A DNA stretch of 64,000 bases from positions 17,769,578-17,833,577 of the forward strand of contig NC_091014.1 in assembly GCF_041296385.1 (NCBI RefSeq), given 5' to 3'. The position numbers and the translations under genes were made by a program. The notes below the pieces were generated by a model. It saw only the letters and a program-made list of their open reading frames with translations. It searched no databases and was not told the DNA's origin. The stretch is from Aphelocoma coerulescens. Its lineage: Eukaryota; Chordata; Aves; Passeriformes; Corvidae. This document shows, one piece after another, positions 1-10,588 of the stretch. Within the stretch, counting starts at the first letter, position 1; each line of letters starts with the position of its first letter.

Positions 1-1914
1 GCTCTGAAAACCCAGGACCTCACAAAAGTGACGGCAGAGATGGGGTAACCCCATCAGAGCTGGCACCAGTGGTTCAGTGCCACAGGTGCAGCAGAGGAAA
101 GCATGTCCATGTATCCCTGCACACCACAGAGGCTCCAGTGTTAGGTATGGGTTCTGTGCAAACACCAAGTGTAGTTTATGTGCAGAAGTATATAATACTG
201 CTTAAATTGGATTGCAATAATCCCAACCACAGTGAAGAAGCATCTGGCTTCTCATTTTGCAACTTGTAGATTTTAAAGGCTAAAAAATAAAGCTGTAGAG
301 GAGAAGTCAAACAAGTTTTGGACAACTTAAAAATATTTTTTTAGGGAATGTATTATTTTCAGTAGTCTAATGAAGTGTTTGCATTAATAAAAGAGGAAAA
401 AAAATAGTCTGGGTGGGATGAAGAAGAATGTGAGCAAAGAAGAAAGAAAGTGTTCAGTGAAGTGAATAACAGTGTATTAATTATAATATTTGTTTGATCT
501 TGTCAGAAAACATTGTTATGAATACTAATGTAAAAATTTCATTTGTTTGCTTGTTTAATGAAACCTGTCCTAGATGTAACTATTCAGAAATTTGCCATGA
601 AAGCTATGTACTTACACTGGATATTATTCAATTTGCAGACAAAGCATGGAAGTTAAGACCTAGTAAATAAAGTTTTCAGATATCTTTTCAATGGCCTGTC
701 TTTTCCATAATTAAGCACATTACACAGTCATTGTTAAAATTATATGAACTGTCCTGGGATCTGGCAAGAAAAGATTGGTCTCCTCTCAAGGTGAGTACCC
801 ACATAAATAGTTAGCTACAGAATCAGTTTCACTTTTATACTTTCTCCTTCTGCCCTGTAAATCTTGATTTATTACATGTACAGCGACATTGTTTCAACAA
901 GGGGATTGTAAGTGCCCCATTATAGAACCATTGATTGATGCAGATTTGCCCACGGCAGAGACGAGAACTGAACTGAGCTCCCATACATCCTGAACAAATG
1001 TTGTAATGACTAGGAGGCCTTGAGGACGTGGTGTGACACCTGTCCTATTGCCACCACTTCATTCTCCTCTAAACACGGTACTCGGTTAAAAGGAAGGATT
1101 ATAGGTAACAGCCTTCAGGAGTAGGTTACCCAGGTAGATAGAAAAGCATTTAGAGTCCTAATAAGAGGGCAGGACTTACCCTTGTCCTCAACTTTTTAAA
1201 GTGGAGGTCTCCAGGTTATTTCTTAAGCTTCACCATTTGCTGACTTTATGGTCAGATCATGTGCTGAGGTACCCAGCCCTCATTATGCTGTCTGAAAGCA
1301 CAAATATTAGATAAGAGACAAATACCTTGAAAAGAGGCAAGAGTAAGTAACTATAATTTTAAAAATATAAATTTATTTATTTATTTTTATTTAGTATTAT
1401 TCAATTACCTTTTAAAGAGCAGCTGAAGGTGGTAAGGACCTTTGGAATTAGTGTAGTCATACCTCCTTGCTCAAAGCAGTCTCAGTTACACCAGACTGTC
1501 CAGGACATTATCCAGACAGGTTTTGCATATTCCCAAGGATGGAGACCGCACAAAATCACTGCACAACCTGTTCCGGGGTATGGTCACCCTCAAAGTAAAA
1601 TATTTTTTCTTATAATTAAGGGGAATTTCCTCTGTTTCAAGTTGTACCTATTGTCTCTTTTCCTTTCATTGAATAAGAAGAGTCTTTCTTGCCCCATCAG
1701 GACCCATTACTAAGACATGCACATACATACACAGAAAAAACCACACACACAGCCTTCTCATTTTGATGATAAACAATTTCAGCTCTCTCAGCCTACCCTT
1801 GTACAACACCACTGATTCCTTAACCATTCTCTCAGCTCTTTGCTGTACTAGGGAGAGAGATGGACATACCTTTCCTGTGCTCTCCTGTACTGCTTCTTCT
1901 GAGAGTTCAGTTCG
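1..1914. other. Gene-free 5' flank, distal part
   Basis: I see no gene here. The sequence is AT-rich with scattered stops in all frames, and the longest frames are below 100 codons without family resemblance. AATAAA-like hexamers occur near 287 and 665 but have no linked coding sequence, so I do not call a gene end. A short TTTA-rich stretch lies near 1370-1395. The first 60 bases hold nested inverted repeats, described under findings. Confidence 0.6.
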
Positions 1915-2215
1915 GGACAAAGCACTCCAGATGTGTCTCACCAGTGCTAACTAGAGGAGGAGGACCACCTTCTTCAACCTGCTGACAACACTCTGTCTAA
2001 TGAAGCCCAGGAGGCTGCTGGCTTTCTTTGCTGCAGGAGCATGTTGCTGACTTCTGGTCGCCTTCATGTCCTCCAGGACTCCCAGGTCATTTTCTGCAAA
2101 GCTACTTTCCACATCATGGGCCCCAGTCCATAGTCCCTTAACCCCATAGGAGTTAATCCTCTGCAGGTGCAGGACTTTGCGTTTCCCAGTTTTGAACTTC
2201 AGGAGCTCTGTGAAT
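1915..2215 (-). mobile_element. CR1 LINE fragment, antisense
   Basis: This is part of a chicken-repeat-1 (CR1) non-LTR retrotransposon lying on the minus strand. The + strand reads as the usual reverse complement of the CR1 3' part: a block about a change being detected in 'cactccagatgtg-tctcacc', then a block coding on the minus strand for a degenerate reverse-transcriptase C-terminal segment. In that segment the residues ESSFAENDLGVLED, the later AAKKASSLLGFIRQSV, and conserved spacing match the CR1 ORF2 tail. It is broken by substitutions and truncated at both ends, so it cannot be active. Ends are estimated by eye to within about 20 bases. Confidence 0.85.
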
Positions 2216-5200
2216 GCCAAACGTTATCTGAAGCCATGCTTCAGCATTGACAAACTTTTGCAAGATGCACATGGAAGTGACAGTTTTAGAATCAAATACG
2301 TCCACTGCCTTATGAAAAAATACCTTTCTCTAATTCAGCATTTACTGCCATCTCACCACCTCTTGTTCTCCCTTCCACTGCCTTCCATAAAAATCCCACC
2401 CAAAGTCAAAAATCCCAAGTTAAAAATTATTTTACCAGCAAGATCCTTAGTAAATTGCTCCTATTTGTAATTTACTGTTGTCTGTTCCAACTTCTAGTAC
2501 CCTTTATTTTCCTACCCTAGATCTAAAATCTTATTTTAGATGATAGAAACAGATTGTGTTTGATGATGAACTGAGCATTTCAGCTGACCAGAAAAAAGAC
2601 TGGCAATTTCAACCCTTGTCTGCTCCTCAGCAATAAATACCATTCAAGAGACAGCTTGTCTGCTTCTCAAAATTAAGTCCATCAGGTTCACAGGTTGCAG
2701 TTTGTACACTAGAGTTTTGAGTAAACCAATAGTTTCTAGTTTCCACTCAGGAAGGCAATGATTTTTTTGAGGGATTTCTTGGTTACAGAAAGTTAGCTGA
2801 TTTCTGAAAGACAGGATACTGATACCAGAAACACCATTTCATCCTGATCTAAACAACAAATAGTTGAAATGAGAGAATGCAAAGGAACTACATTCTCTGT
2901 AAGTCTTATCAGCATTAGATGAAAATTCCAGCTTTTAAATCTGCAGCTTTGCTTGGTTTGTCGCAATTTCTTTTCCTGAGAAAATTTCCTACTATTCACT
3001 GATAAAACATATTACTGCATGGTAAATTTAACAATTAATGTACCAGCTTACCCATGTGAACTCACTGCCTTATCATAGAGATGAGTTCTTAAAAACACAT
3101 TTTTTAAATGTTTGTGTGTTACCTCATCTTCAAACAGAACAATATTTTATCAAAATTCTCTAGGTCTTTACAGAAAAAAAACATTAACAATTCATGATTC
3201 CAGCAGCAAGGCAACAAGAGACATTTAAACCATTGTCAAAGAGCTGCTCAGAAATGTATTGGCTTCATTATCAACAGAATTCAGCTCTCAAACATATCCC
3301 TGTACTTCACCTCCAGACAATACAACCTCTGTCTTCTCCTATAGCAAGGTTTGTGAAGAAAGGGAAAGATTTCCAGGAAAAAAAGCAGGGAGACATAGCC
3401 TCATATGCCCTTACCTCTCTGGTGTGTGTGTTAAAATGTCCAAGGAAATAAGGGTTTACATAGCTTCAGAGCACACTCCCTGAAAAACGGGATCACGCAG
3501 TTGCCAGATCTGCAGTGATGCTTTTTTCTCTTGAATGGGTGCTTGCTGATTGTATATACAGAGAAGTATAGGATACTTTGATTTCTCTCTCCCACAGAAT
3601 ATGGTGCAGGGAAGCTAAGAGATACAGGACAGAAAAAAATACACGACTGACATAAAAAAATTCAATCTTTGTGACTGTACACTTCTTAACACGTGTAAAT
3701 GTCAAGAGTGTAAGTTATCAAATTGTGGTGTGTCACTGAAGGAAAAAAGTAGAGGGAAATCAGAGGAAAAAAAAAAAAAGACAAAATGGAATAAATTCCC
3801 AGGCAAGTAATGTACTCTTTCCTCACTTTAAATATATTGTAAAAGAATTGCATGTGTTCTTTGTCATGTAATCAAAAGCAGATTTTTCTGGACACTTTGG
3901 AACAGGCTCTGAATTCAGTGTCCCTTTTGCTTGATTGCACAAAATTAAACTAGACCTAATTCACAACAGATCTGATTAATAATTTATGTAGTTTCCAAGA
4001 CAGAAATTTGCTCATAGTCATGATTTCATATCTGTCTCATTTTCTATCTATTTGCTGTAATGAAAGCAATTTAACATATTTGGATTTATCTCAGGTTTGT
4101 TTGCTGTTTCATGTTTGGATTTCTATCCTAATGTTTTTTAAATAACTCTGCAAGTTTGTTATTTTTGTTCTTGCTGTCAAATCCAGTATATTACATCACT
4201 GTAGCTCATGTAATGACTCACTTCTGAATGATTTGGTAATTTGCTAAATTCCAGATACTTTTATAATATCATTTAAGATACTCCCCAATTTTTTTTTCTG
4301 AACTAGTGAAGGTTGCTAAGTGACAGGAATGTACTTATCTGCCACACCAGTTGTAGGCATTTCAATGCAAAGAAACAATTTTACACACCCACATCATAAA
4401 AAAATAAACATTTTATTAGTGCATGCTATAAAGAGATGCAGTTTATTTTAACCCAACTTCAGTGATGTTTGGACTTCTTGCATTACAACAGTAAAGTGGG
4501 TTTTTTTAAATCTATATTTTTAGGATCTAAATCAGAAGGCAGTAATTTTACAAAAAGTTCATTTAATCTCTTGGTCATCTACAACTAATATTTCTTTTAA
4601 AAAATGGCAAACACATTTTGAAAGGATATAATATTGGTGTCAGTTTTAAATAAAAACTGCAGACTTGTCTTTGACACAAAGTGGAATTAAAATGCACTTT
4701 TAAGTATTTCTCCTTCATTGCTTTTCTGCATTTTAGTGTAAAGACTAAAAATAAAATTCAGTCAGGATGATAATGTGGATGTTGTGACAACGCATCAGTT
4801 ATACAGATAGGTATAAAAATGTTTTGTTTTGGTGACATATTCTCACTGTCACTTTCTTGCTTTTTTAAAATGCTTGGCTTTGCACATAATTGGACAGGTT
4901 AACAGCTGTCAGTGAACAACTTCATGGATTTTGTTTTACAGGGTAAGGATCTCCCATAACTTATGAAAGCTTTCATGTTAAATCAAAACCAATACAGCTT
5001 TTCAAACCATATCTATATCACACGATATCTATAATATCACTGGGAGATAATTAAAGTTAGGAAAAAACCCCTAAACCCAGCTAAACTAATAATGGCTAGA
5101 AAATAATAAAGAACACTACTAACTGGTACTCTGATTCTGTTAAAGAAAGAAGATTAGTGAAAAGGCACAGTTTACAAGTAACAGGGTGGTAGTTTTGCAT

Positions 5201-8200
5201 TTGTAAAAATCAACAAAAGCACTCATCACTGAGAACACATAACACATAGACCACACAATGCAATAAAGTAACATGACTTATATTTGGTCAACAGCTTCCC
5301 TCTAAATATAATTTGACTATGCATTAACAGAATTGTTCTTAGGAACCTTACTGTTACTGACCATAAAAAAGCCTATTTCATGTACATGTATCAAAATATC
5401 TCTCTACAAATTTTAAATTACTCTGAAAACAAAGACTTTTACTGAACTAGTGGGTAAGAATAGAGTTTCTTATCCCACTATTTCAGGTGTATGAAGCTCG
5501 CTGCCATTTAGACTCAAATATGATTTCTGTTATTGAAGGACTGAACTTTCTAAATTATAATTTCACAATAAAATAAGCATGCAACTACACACTGTCTCTC
5601 TTTCTTCCTTACTCTTTCTTTGTTCACAAATACAATAATTTTCTGCTTCATGTAAATCAATAGCAAAAGCTTCCCTACTAAATAGATGGTCAATATTCTG
5701 GGCACGAAATAGGTTTTTAAAAAAAAGTCATTGAGGCATGTGTCTAGTTAAAATATTTTTTCCAAAGATAGCCTAAGATCAGTAAATACAAAGATAGTAA
5801 AGCTCCTCATAAAATCTAACTAAACTGTTATTTTTCTTCAAACATGAATTTGTATCCCCTGACTCAAGAAAGATGAAGAAAATTTAAGTTCTCCTGCACT
5901 TTTTTTTAATATTTGCTACGGTTGTTAAAGAGGTGCTATGGATTTTTATAAAGAGACATACAGAGTTGTTTAACTAATTTGTTGAAAATATAAATGGTTA
6001 AATAAAGTTGAGGAGCTTACTTTCTTAGTATTAAGCTCTACTGCTCTTCCTTTGAAAATTCTTTAGAGCTAAAACAACAAGCTTATATTACACAGCTCTT
6101 GTATGTAGTTCATGTTTTTAACATTGTTAAAAAAAAGAAGTTTTAAATGCTGCTATTGTTTTACATCTATTTTGCTAATATTTATCTCAAAATTAACAAA
6201 TATAATCAAATATAATAATGTCCAGCCAGATATTCTGTTTTTTCCTTGAAATGAACATTTAGAATTAACTGAATAATTCTATTTTATCCCAAGCTAAAGC
6301 TCAGTTGTTGGCTTGAATTTTATTGATTGGTAATTCTCTCTGAAGTATAGTGAATCAGTGCAATGCCATGTAATTTACTCACTATTTATTTAAACCATCT
6401 ATTTTCAAAGTAAATAAGCAAATTCAAAAAGAACAGACGATCTCTCTGTAAAGACCTGAAGAACATTATCTACCTTCTGCCATGTACATGCTTGATGCTA
6501 AATGAATGCTAAGATTTATCCTCTGTATAGATATATCCTCTGTAGATTATCCTCTCACCTGTAATAGAGGTCAACATCACTACACAGGCTTCACAGGTCT
6601 GATGTGTTAGCAGAAGGCAGTGATGCATATACACATTATGGACAAACTCTGACATACAGATACAGCCTACAACAGGCTTCAAACTATGCCTTTTCTAGTC
6701 AACGGATACATTTTACTTATCATTTCAGCTGGAGCATTGGCATAACCTATCTTAGTAAAGAGCTTAAACATTACTTCAATTTCCTTGTAAATATTAACTC
6801 TTCCAAAAGCAATGGCAGAATGAGAGATCTGTGTCTTTGACTGTATGGGAACAAATCTGATTTCTGAAAAGGGTATTTCACTTTGATATACAGCCTTTAA
6901 CTTGGGTTTTTATTTTCTTTTCAGCTTTCAGACATCTGTCTATGACTTTAATCGCTCTTTCTTACATTTCTGCACACACAAGTCTGAATACTGGGATTTC
7001 TTGGGAGATTAGGGAGGTGATAAAAACAGACCTCACACATTTTCCTTGAAAATCAATGTGAGAGGAACATATCAAGAAAGGAGTAAGCAAATTAATTTGA
7101 GATCACATTCTGCCACTTTTTCATTCAGTAAGACTTTACATTGTGAATAGTGTCGCTGTAGGAGGAAATACTTTTCAATACAAGACCATGCAGAACAGCC
7201 AGGCCGTTACTGGAGATCAACGTGCACCCACAAAACAAATCAGCAGTGACCTAAAAATTACATTTTAAGAGTGGTTTTAAGTCTTGTCTTTGACAATCAA
7301 ATTAGAATGTAATGTTTGAAAATCTTTCTTAATTTAAAATTTCTTTGTAAAACTATTGCAGGTAGTTGTATAGAAACACCAAGGCCCCAGCTCTGTGGTT
7401 CCTGTATTCAGTGAGTGGTGCCTTACTTTCTGAATAACTGAGTAGTTCTCCAACACGGGAATTAACCTGGTCTCAAGTGAAGAATGTCAGTTCTCGGAAT
7501 TATCAAAGCAAGCCTTTAGCTTCTGCATCAACCTTCAAGCTGTATTTAGGTGAACAGTAATCATGATTCCCACTCCTCAGACTGGAAGCTGGATGTATTT
7601 CCAAGGGAAATCCTCTTGTCTAACCACAACTTCTTGGGTAAAGATCTACTATATAAAATTCTGTGGACTCTACCGAAAGGTATAGTGGCCTATATACTGC
7701 TGCAGCTGTCCCTTATGGCTTTAGAGTCTTTTAATCTATACATCATACTATATATCTCATTTCAATATACTTGTGCTTTTTCTTTATAGTAATTTTTAAA
7801 ATATGCAATTTTATTGGACATTCACTACTCACAGCTGTAACAGAAATAAAATTTTTTCATAAATACAGAAAACTGCTTAATTTACATGTTAGTCCTGGAA
7901 TTGCAATAAACAGCAGTACATCATGCAGAGCCATTTTTACTGCTTAACACTTTTTTACATCTAGTCTGAGAATAGGAATTTTGAGAGTCCTAGTTTTTAG
8001 AAAAACTCATGAAGCTGTACAACTTCACAACATCAAATTGAAGAAATACTTCAGGATTCCAAGGGGGATGATGAATTTGTATTGACTTAGAAGGAAAATA
8101 TAGTGTCTAAGTCAGGGATGGAAGGTGATACAAAGATTTAGTCTCTACATACAAATAGTCTTTTAAATTATACAGGAAGGAGAATACAGCTTAGCATGTT

Positions 8201-9004
8201 GTCTTAATGCTTGAGTTGTGCTCTATTCTAGTTTTCAAATATACTAGAAAAGAAATTCCCATGAAAATAAGGGAAAAGAAAGTCAGTCTTGGAAGGAGAT
8301 GTTCTGGTACCCAAATGTAGTTGTACCCAAATAATAGTTAAAATTTTATCTCTGAAGCATGTTTGAACACATTAATCTATTGCCCTACCAGTTCAGGATG
8401 AAACCTTTCTGGTAGAAAATCTTCTCGAAGATATTACATCGGCAACATCCTCATGGTGCAAAACTGAACTTAATTACAAGTATCTAGTCAAGTGCAGCTG
8501 TGCTAAAAAAGTCCTTACAGTCCTGTCTTGTGAATATTGCATCATTCACATGCAGTTTTAAGTCCAGATGTTTATAATGGCAACCAACCAGACAAACCTG
8601 GGGCTTCTGAAGGAATATGGATGAGCTTTTTCATGGCATTTTCATTATGCAAGTAAAACACAGGAGGAGATAATGGGGACATTTTGTGACCAAGCTCCTC
8701 TTCTAGTCTACCGATCATGCATGTACTTGGAACGTGACTACCTTCTGCAGAACTTAAAATATTAATTTGAAGACATTGCTATGGAGACTCCGAATGGAAA
8801 AGCTCAACTACCTGGTCCCTCTTAAAACATTTAAGCTTTTTATCATAAAGGATACTGGCACACATCTGAACTCAAGCCCTCTAAAGTGGGTTTCATACCG
8901 ATGTGTTGCTGTCATTTCAGCGACAGAAACCGCGCGCCAACAGCAGTCCCCATAAGGACCGCAGATGGATACATAATGAGGAATTGTTTCCTTTAGCATC
9001 TATG
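2216..9004. other. Gene-free 5' flank, proximal part
   Basis: About 6.8 kb of AT-rich DNA without a supported gene. Open frames are all under 100 codons, have no recognisable domains and are scattered on both strands. Short A or T runs occur, for example near 3767. There is no obvious interspersed repeat that I can name. Base composition changes abruptly to GC-rich at about 9000, where the CpG island starts. Distal enhancers of TAFA5 could lie here, but nothing in the sequence alone identifies one. Confidence 0.55.
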
Positions 9005-10080
9005 GTCGTGTCGAGGCGCAATACACCGTGGAGATTTCGAGCCGCACCGTGCAGGTGAGGGGACGGGGAAAGACAATTCCCTGGGCCACTTCTCCTTCTG
9101 TCGAGACCCCGTCTCAGCCGAGAGCAAAGACTCCCAGAGGGGGCTCTGGGCGGGCACCGGCTCCGCTCCCTTCCCCTCTGCTCGGTTCCCCGCCCCGCGC
9201 CATCACTCCTCTGGCGGCCGTGGGCAGACGCCGGGGGCCGGAGCCGCCTCTGCCCTGCCGAGGCACAGGGCTCGCCCCTCGGCCCCTGCCCGCCGCACAG
9301 CCCGCGCCCACCGCCGGCCCCGCAGGGCTGGCAGCAGCCTCTGCGGGGACAGGGACAGTCGCCCCGCAGCTCCTCCCTCCCTAAACCCGCCGGGCGCCGC
9401 CCCGGGAGCGGGAGAGGGGAGCGGCGCGAGGCCGGGGGCGATGCGAGCCGCGGGGCGGGCGCGCTCCTCCGGCGGGGACGCGCGAGCGGAGCGGCGCGGG
9501 GGAAGGACGGCTCCGCTCGGAGCGCTGTGCACCTGTGGGCGTGACCGCCGGCCCCCTCCTCCTCCTCCTCCCGCTTCCCTTTACTTGAAGGGCCGGCGCC
9601 GCTGTAGCGGCAGAGCCTGAGAGCGGAGCGGGCGGCGCACGCAGAGGAGGAGACCCGCTGCCGACCCTCCGCCTAAAGTGTCCCGGCCGCCTCTCGCGCC
9701 TCCGCCCCGTTGAGCCGCAGGACCGGTCGGGAGGGGAGCCCAGGCTGGACAGGCCGGGAGGGGACGGGGCTGTCCTCGGCCTGGGGGCGCCGGGCCGGGG
9801 CGCGGATCGCCCTCGCAGCGCGGAGCTGCCCGGCGGAGCCCTGCCCGGCGGGCGGGAGGGCGGCGGTGGCGCCGGGCTGCCCTCGCCCCTCGGTGGCCCC
9901 CGCGGTGGCCCCCGCGGCAATGCTGCCCTGGGCTGGGGGGCGGTGGCGCCCTGAGCGGGTGTCGCCGTAGAGCGGCGGGCGGGCGGGGGAGGCCCCGCGT
10001 TAGCACCTCCGGGGCCCGCGCTCCGCCTGCGGGGGCAGCCACCGGGGAGGGGGAGGCAGGGGAAAGGACGGCAAGCGGAA
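9005..10080 (+). promoter_or_regulatory. CpG-island promoter of TAFA5
   Basis: About 1.1 kb is strikingly GC-rich with very frequent CG dinucleotides, while the flanks are AT-rich and CG-poor. It lies immediately upstream of the first TAFA5 exon, so it is the likely promoter. GC boxes are visible, for example a GGGGCGGGC core near 9455, and a KLF-like GTGGGCGTG near 9535. A (CTC)n tract lies near 9556-9571. I see no convincing TATA box or CCAAT box, which fits a dispersed-start CpG promoter. The + strand contains clusters of three G-runs (near 9751-9768, 9974-9989 and 10043-10062), close to but not strictly meeting the four-run quadruplex pattern. Start sites cannot be placed from sequence alone. 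Long GC-rich open frames on both strands here are explained by lack of AT-rich stop codons. Confidence 0.85.
9892..9915 (+). repeat. Perfect 12-bp tandem duplication in the CpG island
   Basis: GGTGGCCCCCGC occurs twice head to tail (9892-9903 and 9904-9915) without a mismatch. It is probably a small slippage duplication in the promoter or 5' leader. Its effect is unknown. Confidence 0.9.
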
Positions 10081-10095
10081 TAACTTCTGCAAATT

Positions 10096-10145
10096 AAAAA
10101 AAAAAAAAAAAAAAAAAGAAAGGGAAAAAAAAAAAAAAAAAAAAA
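10096..10145 (+). repeat. Twin A-runs between CpG island and leader
   Basis: A run of 22 A (10096-10117) and a run of 21 A (10125-10145) are separated only by GAAAGGG plus neighbouring A bases. The tract sits exactly between the GC-rich island and the exonic-looking leader of TAFA5. Long A-runs disfavour nucleosomes, so the tract could help keep the promoter open. It could instead be a slippage-prone simple repeat or the tail of an old retroposed piece. Run length may be imprecise in the assembly. Confidence 0.9.
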
Positions 10146-10470
10146 GGCTCGTTCGTGGGACATCTTTGAAGCTCAGTACCAGGCGAGGCATCCAAATCGC
10201 AGTGAAACCCTCCAGGCTAGTGAATCCCACTACAGTGGCAGGAGGGAAGCTGGCTGTGGCCACTGTGCCCAAGCCCTGCATGCATTAGAGTCGCCTTGGC
10301 TTTCTGGCTGGAAGATGATTCCTGCAACAGGACCATGTTGCTGATGATGAACAGCAAAGACATTGGAAGATGCCTTCCTTGAGGATTACATGTGGAGAAA
10401 GGCCATCAGTCAAGGGGAGAGCTGGCTGGTGAAATTGTCTGACTTTCCCCGCACCGGGGAAGTGGCTTCA
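10146..10470 (+). other. TAFA5: Probable 5' leader (5' UTR) of TAFA5
   Basis: This stretch links the promoter to the TAFA5 start codon. It has balanced base composition, unlike both the island and the intron. In the TAFA5 frame an upstream stop (TGA at 10348-10350) limits any N-terminal extension. It contains a short upstream ORF with a good start context and an in-frame upstream ATG at 10390. A CAG-G acceptor-like site near 10329-10331 would allow a separate upstream non-coding exon, but continuity with the coding exon is the simpler reading. The 5' end of the transcript is not visible. Confidence 0.6.
10335..10382 (+). promoter_or_regulatory. Upstream ORF in the TAFA5 leader (15 codons)
   Basis: ATG at 10335 is followed by 14 more codons and a TGA ending at 10382. 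The encoded peptide begins MLLMMNSKDI. The start has an A at -3, a better initiation context than either downstream in-frame ATG, which both have T at -3. It ends 88 bases before the TAFA5 start codon, a spacing that would permit reinitiation. A role in limiting translation is inferred only. Confidence 0.55.
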
Positions 10471-10582
10471 ATGGCTCCATCTCCCAGGAGAAGCAGTAGG
10501 AAAGATGCCAACGCCTTGCCAAGCATGTCCTCAACTTTCTGGGCTATCATGATCCTGGCTAGTCTCCTAATCGCTTACTGCA
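10471..10582 (+). CDS. TAFA5: TAFA5 first coding exon (partial gene)
   Basis: This exon encodes the N-terminus of TAFA5 (FAM19A5), a small secreted or membrane-anchored chemokine-like protein made mainly in the nervous system. The 37 codons start MAPSPRRSSRKDANALPSMS and continue into a hydrophobic stretch at residues 22-37 (TFWAIMILASLLIAYC). From memory, human TAFA5 isoform 1 matches at about 32 of 37 positions, with changes at residues 7, 8, 11, 14 and 26. The hydrophobic segment acts as signal peptide or signal anchor. The exon stops after one base of the next codon at a GTAAGT donor, so the intron is phase 1. This fits the serine that follows Tyr-Cys in the family. The mature cysteine-rich domain (roughly 90 residues) is not in this window. 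An in-frame ATG at 10390 could add 27 residues (MWRKAISQGESWLVKLSDFP, then seven more), but its context is weak and the family starts at MAPSPR. I therefore chose 10471. Confidence 0.94.
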
Positions 10583-10588
10583 GTAAGT
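10583..10588 (+). other. TAFA5: Splice donor of TAFA5 exon 1
   Basis: GTAAGT follows the exon directly, a full consensus match on the intron side. Reading through it would give a short tail and a stop at 10645-10647, without resemblance to TAFA5. This supports an exon end at 10582. Confidence 0.9.

Noticed and set aside
280..670. AATAAA-type polyadenylation hexamers as a sign of an upstream gene end
   Set aside because: Such hexamers are common by chance in AT-rich DNA, and no coding sequence or other 3' end signal accompanies them.
9740..10065. G-quadruplex in the TAFA5 promoter
   Set aside because: Each cluster has only three closely spaced G-runs, with the fourth run too far away for the usual 1-7 base loop rule. 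Kept only as a remark.
9028..10163. Long frames on both strands in the CpG island, up to 260 codons
   Set aside because: GC-rich DNA rarely contains stop codons. The products are low-complexity Pro, Arg, Ala and Gly strings, and one includes a poly-Phe tract encoded by the A-runs.
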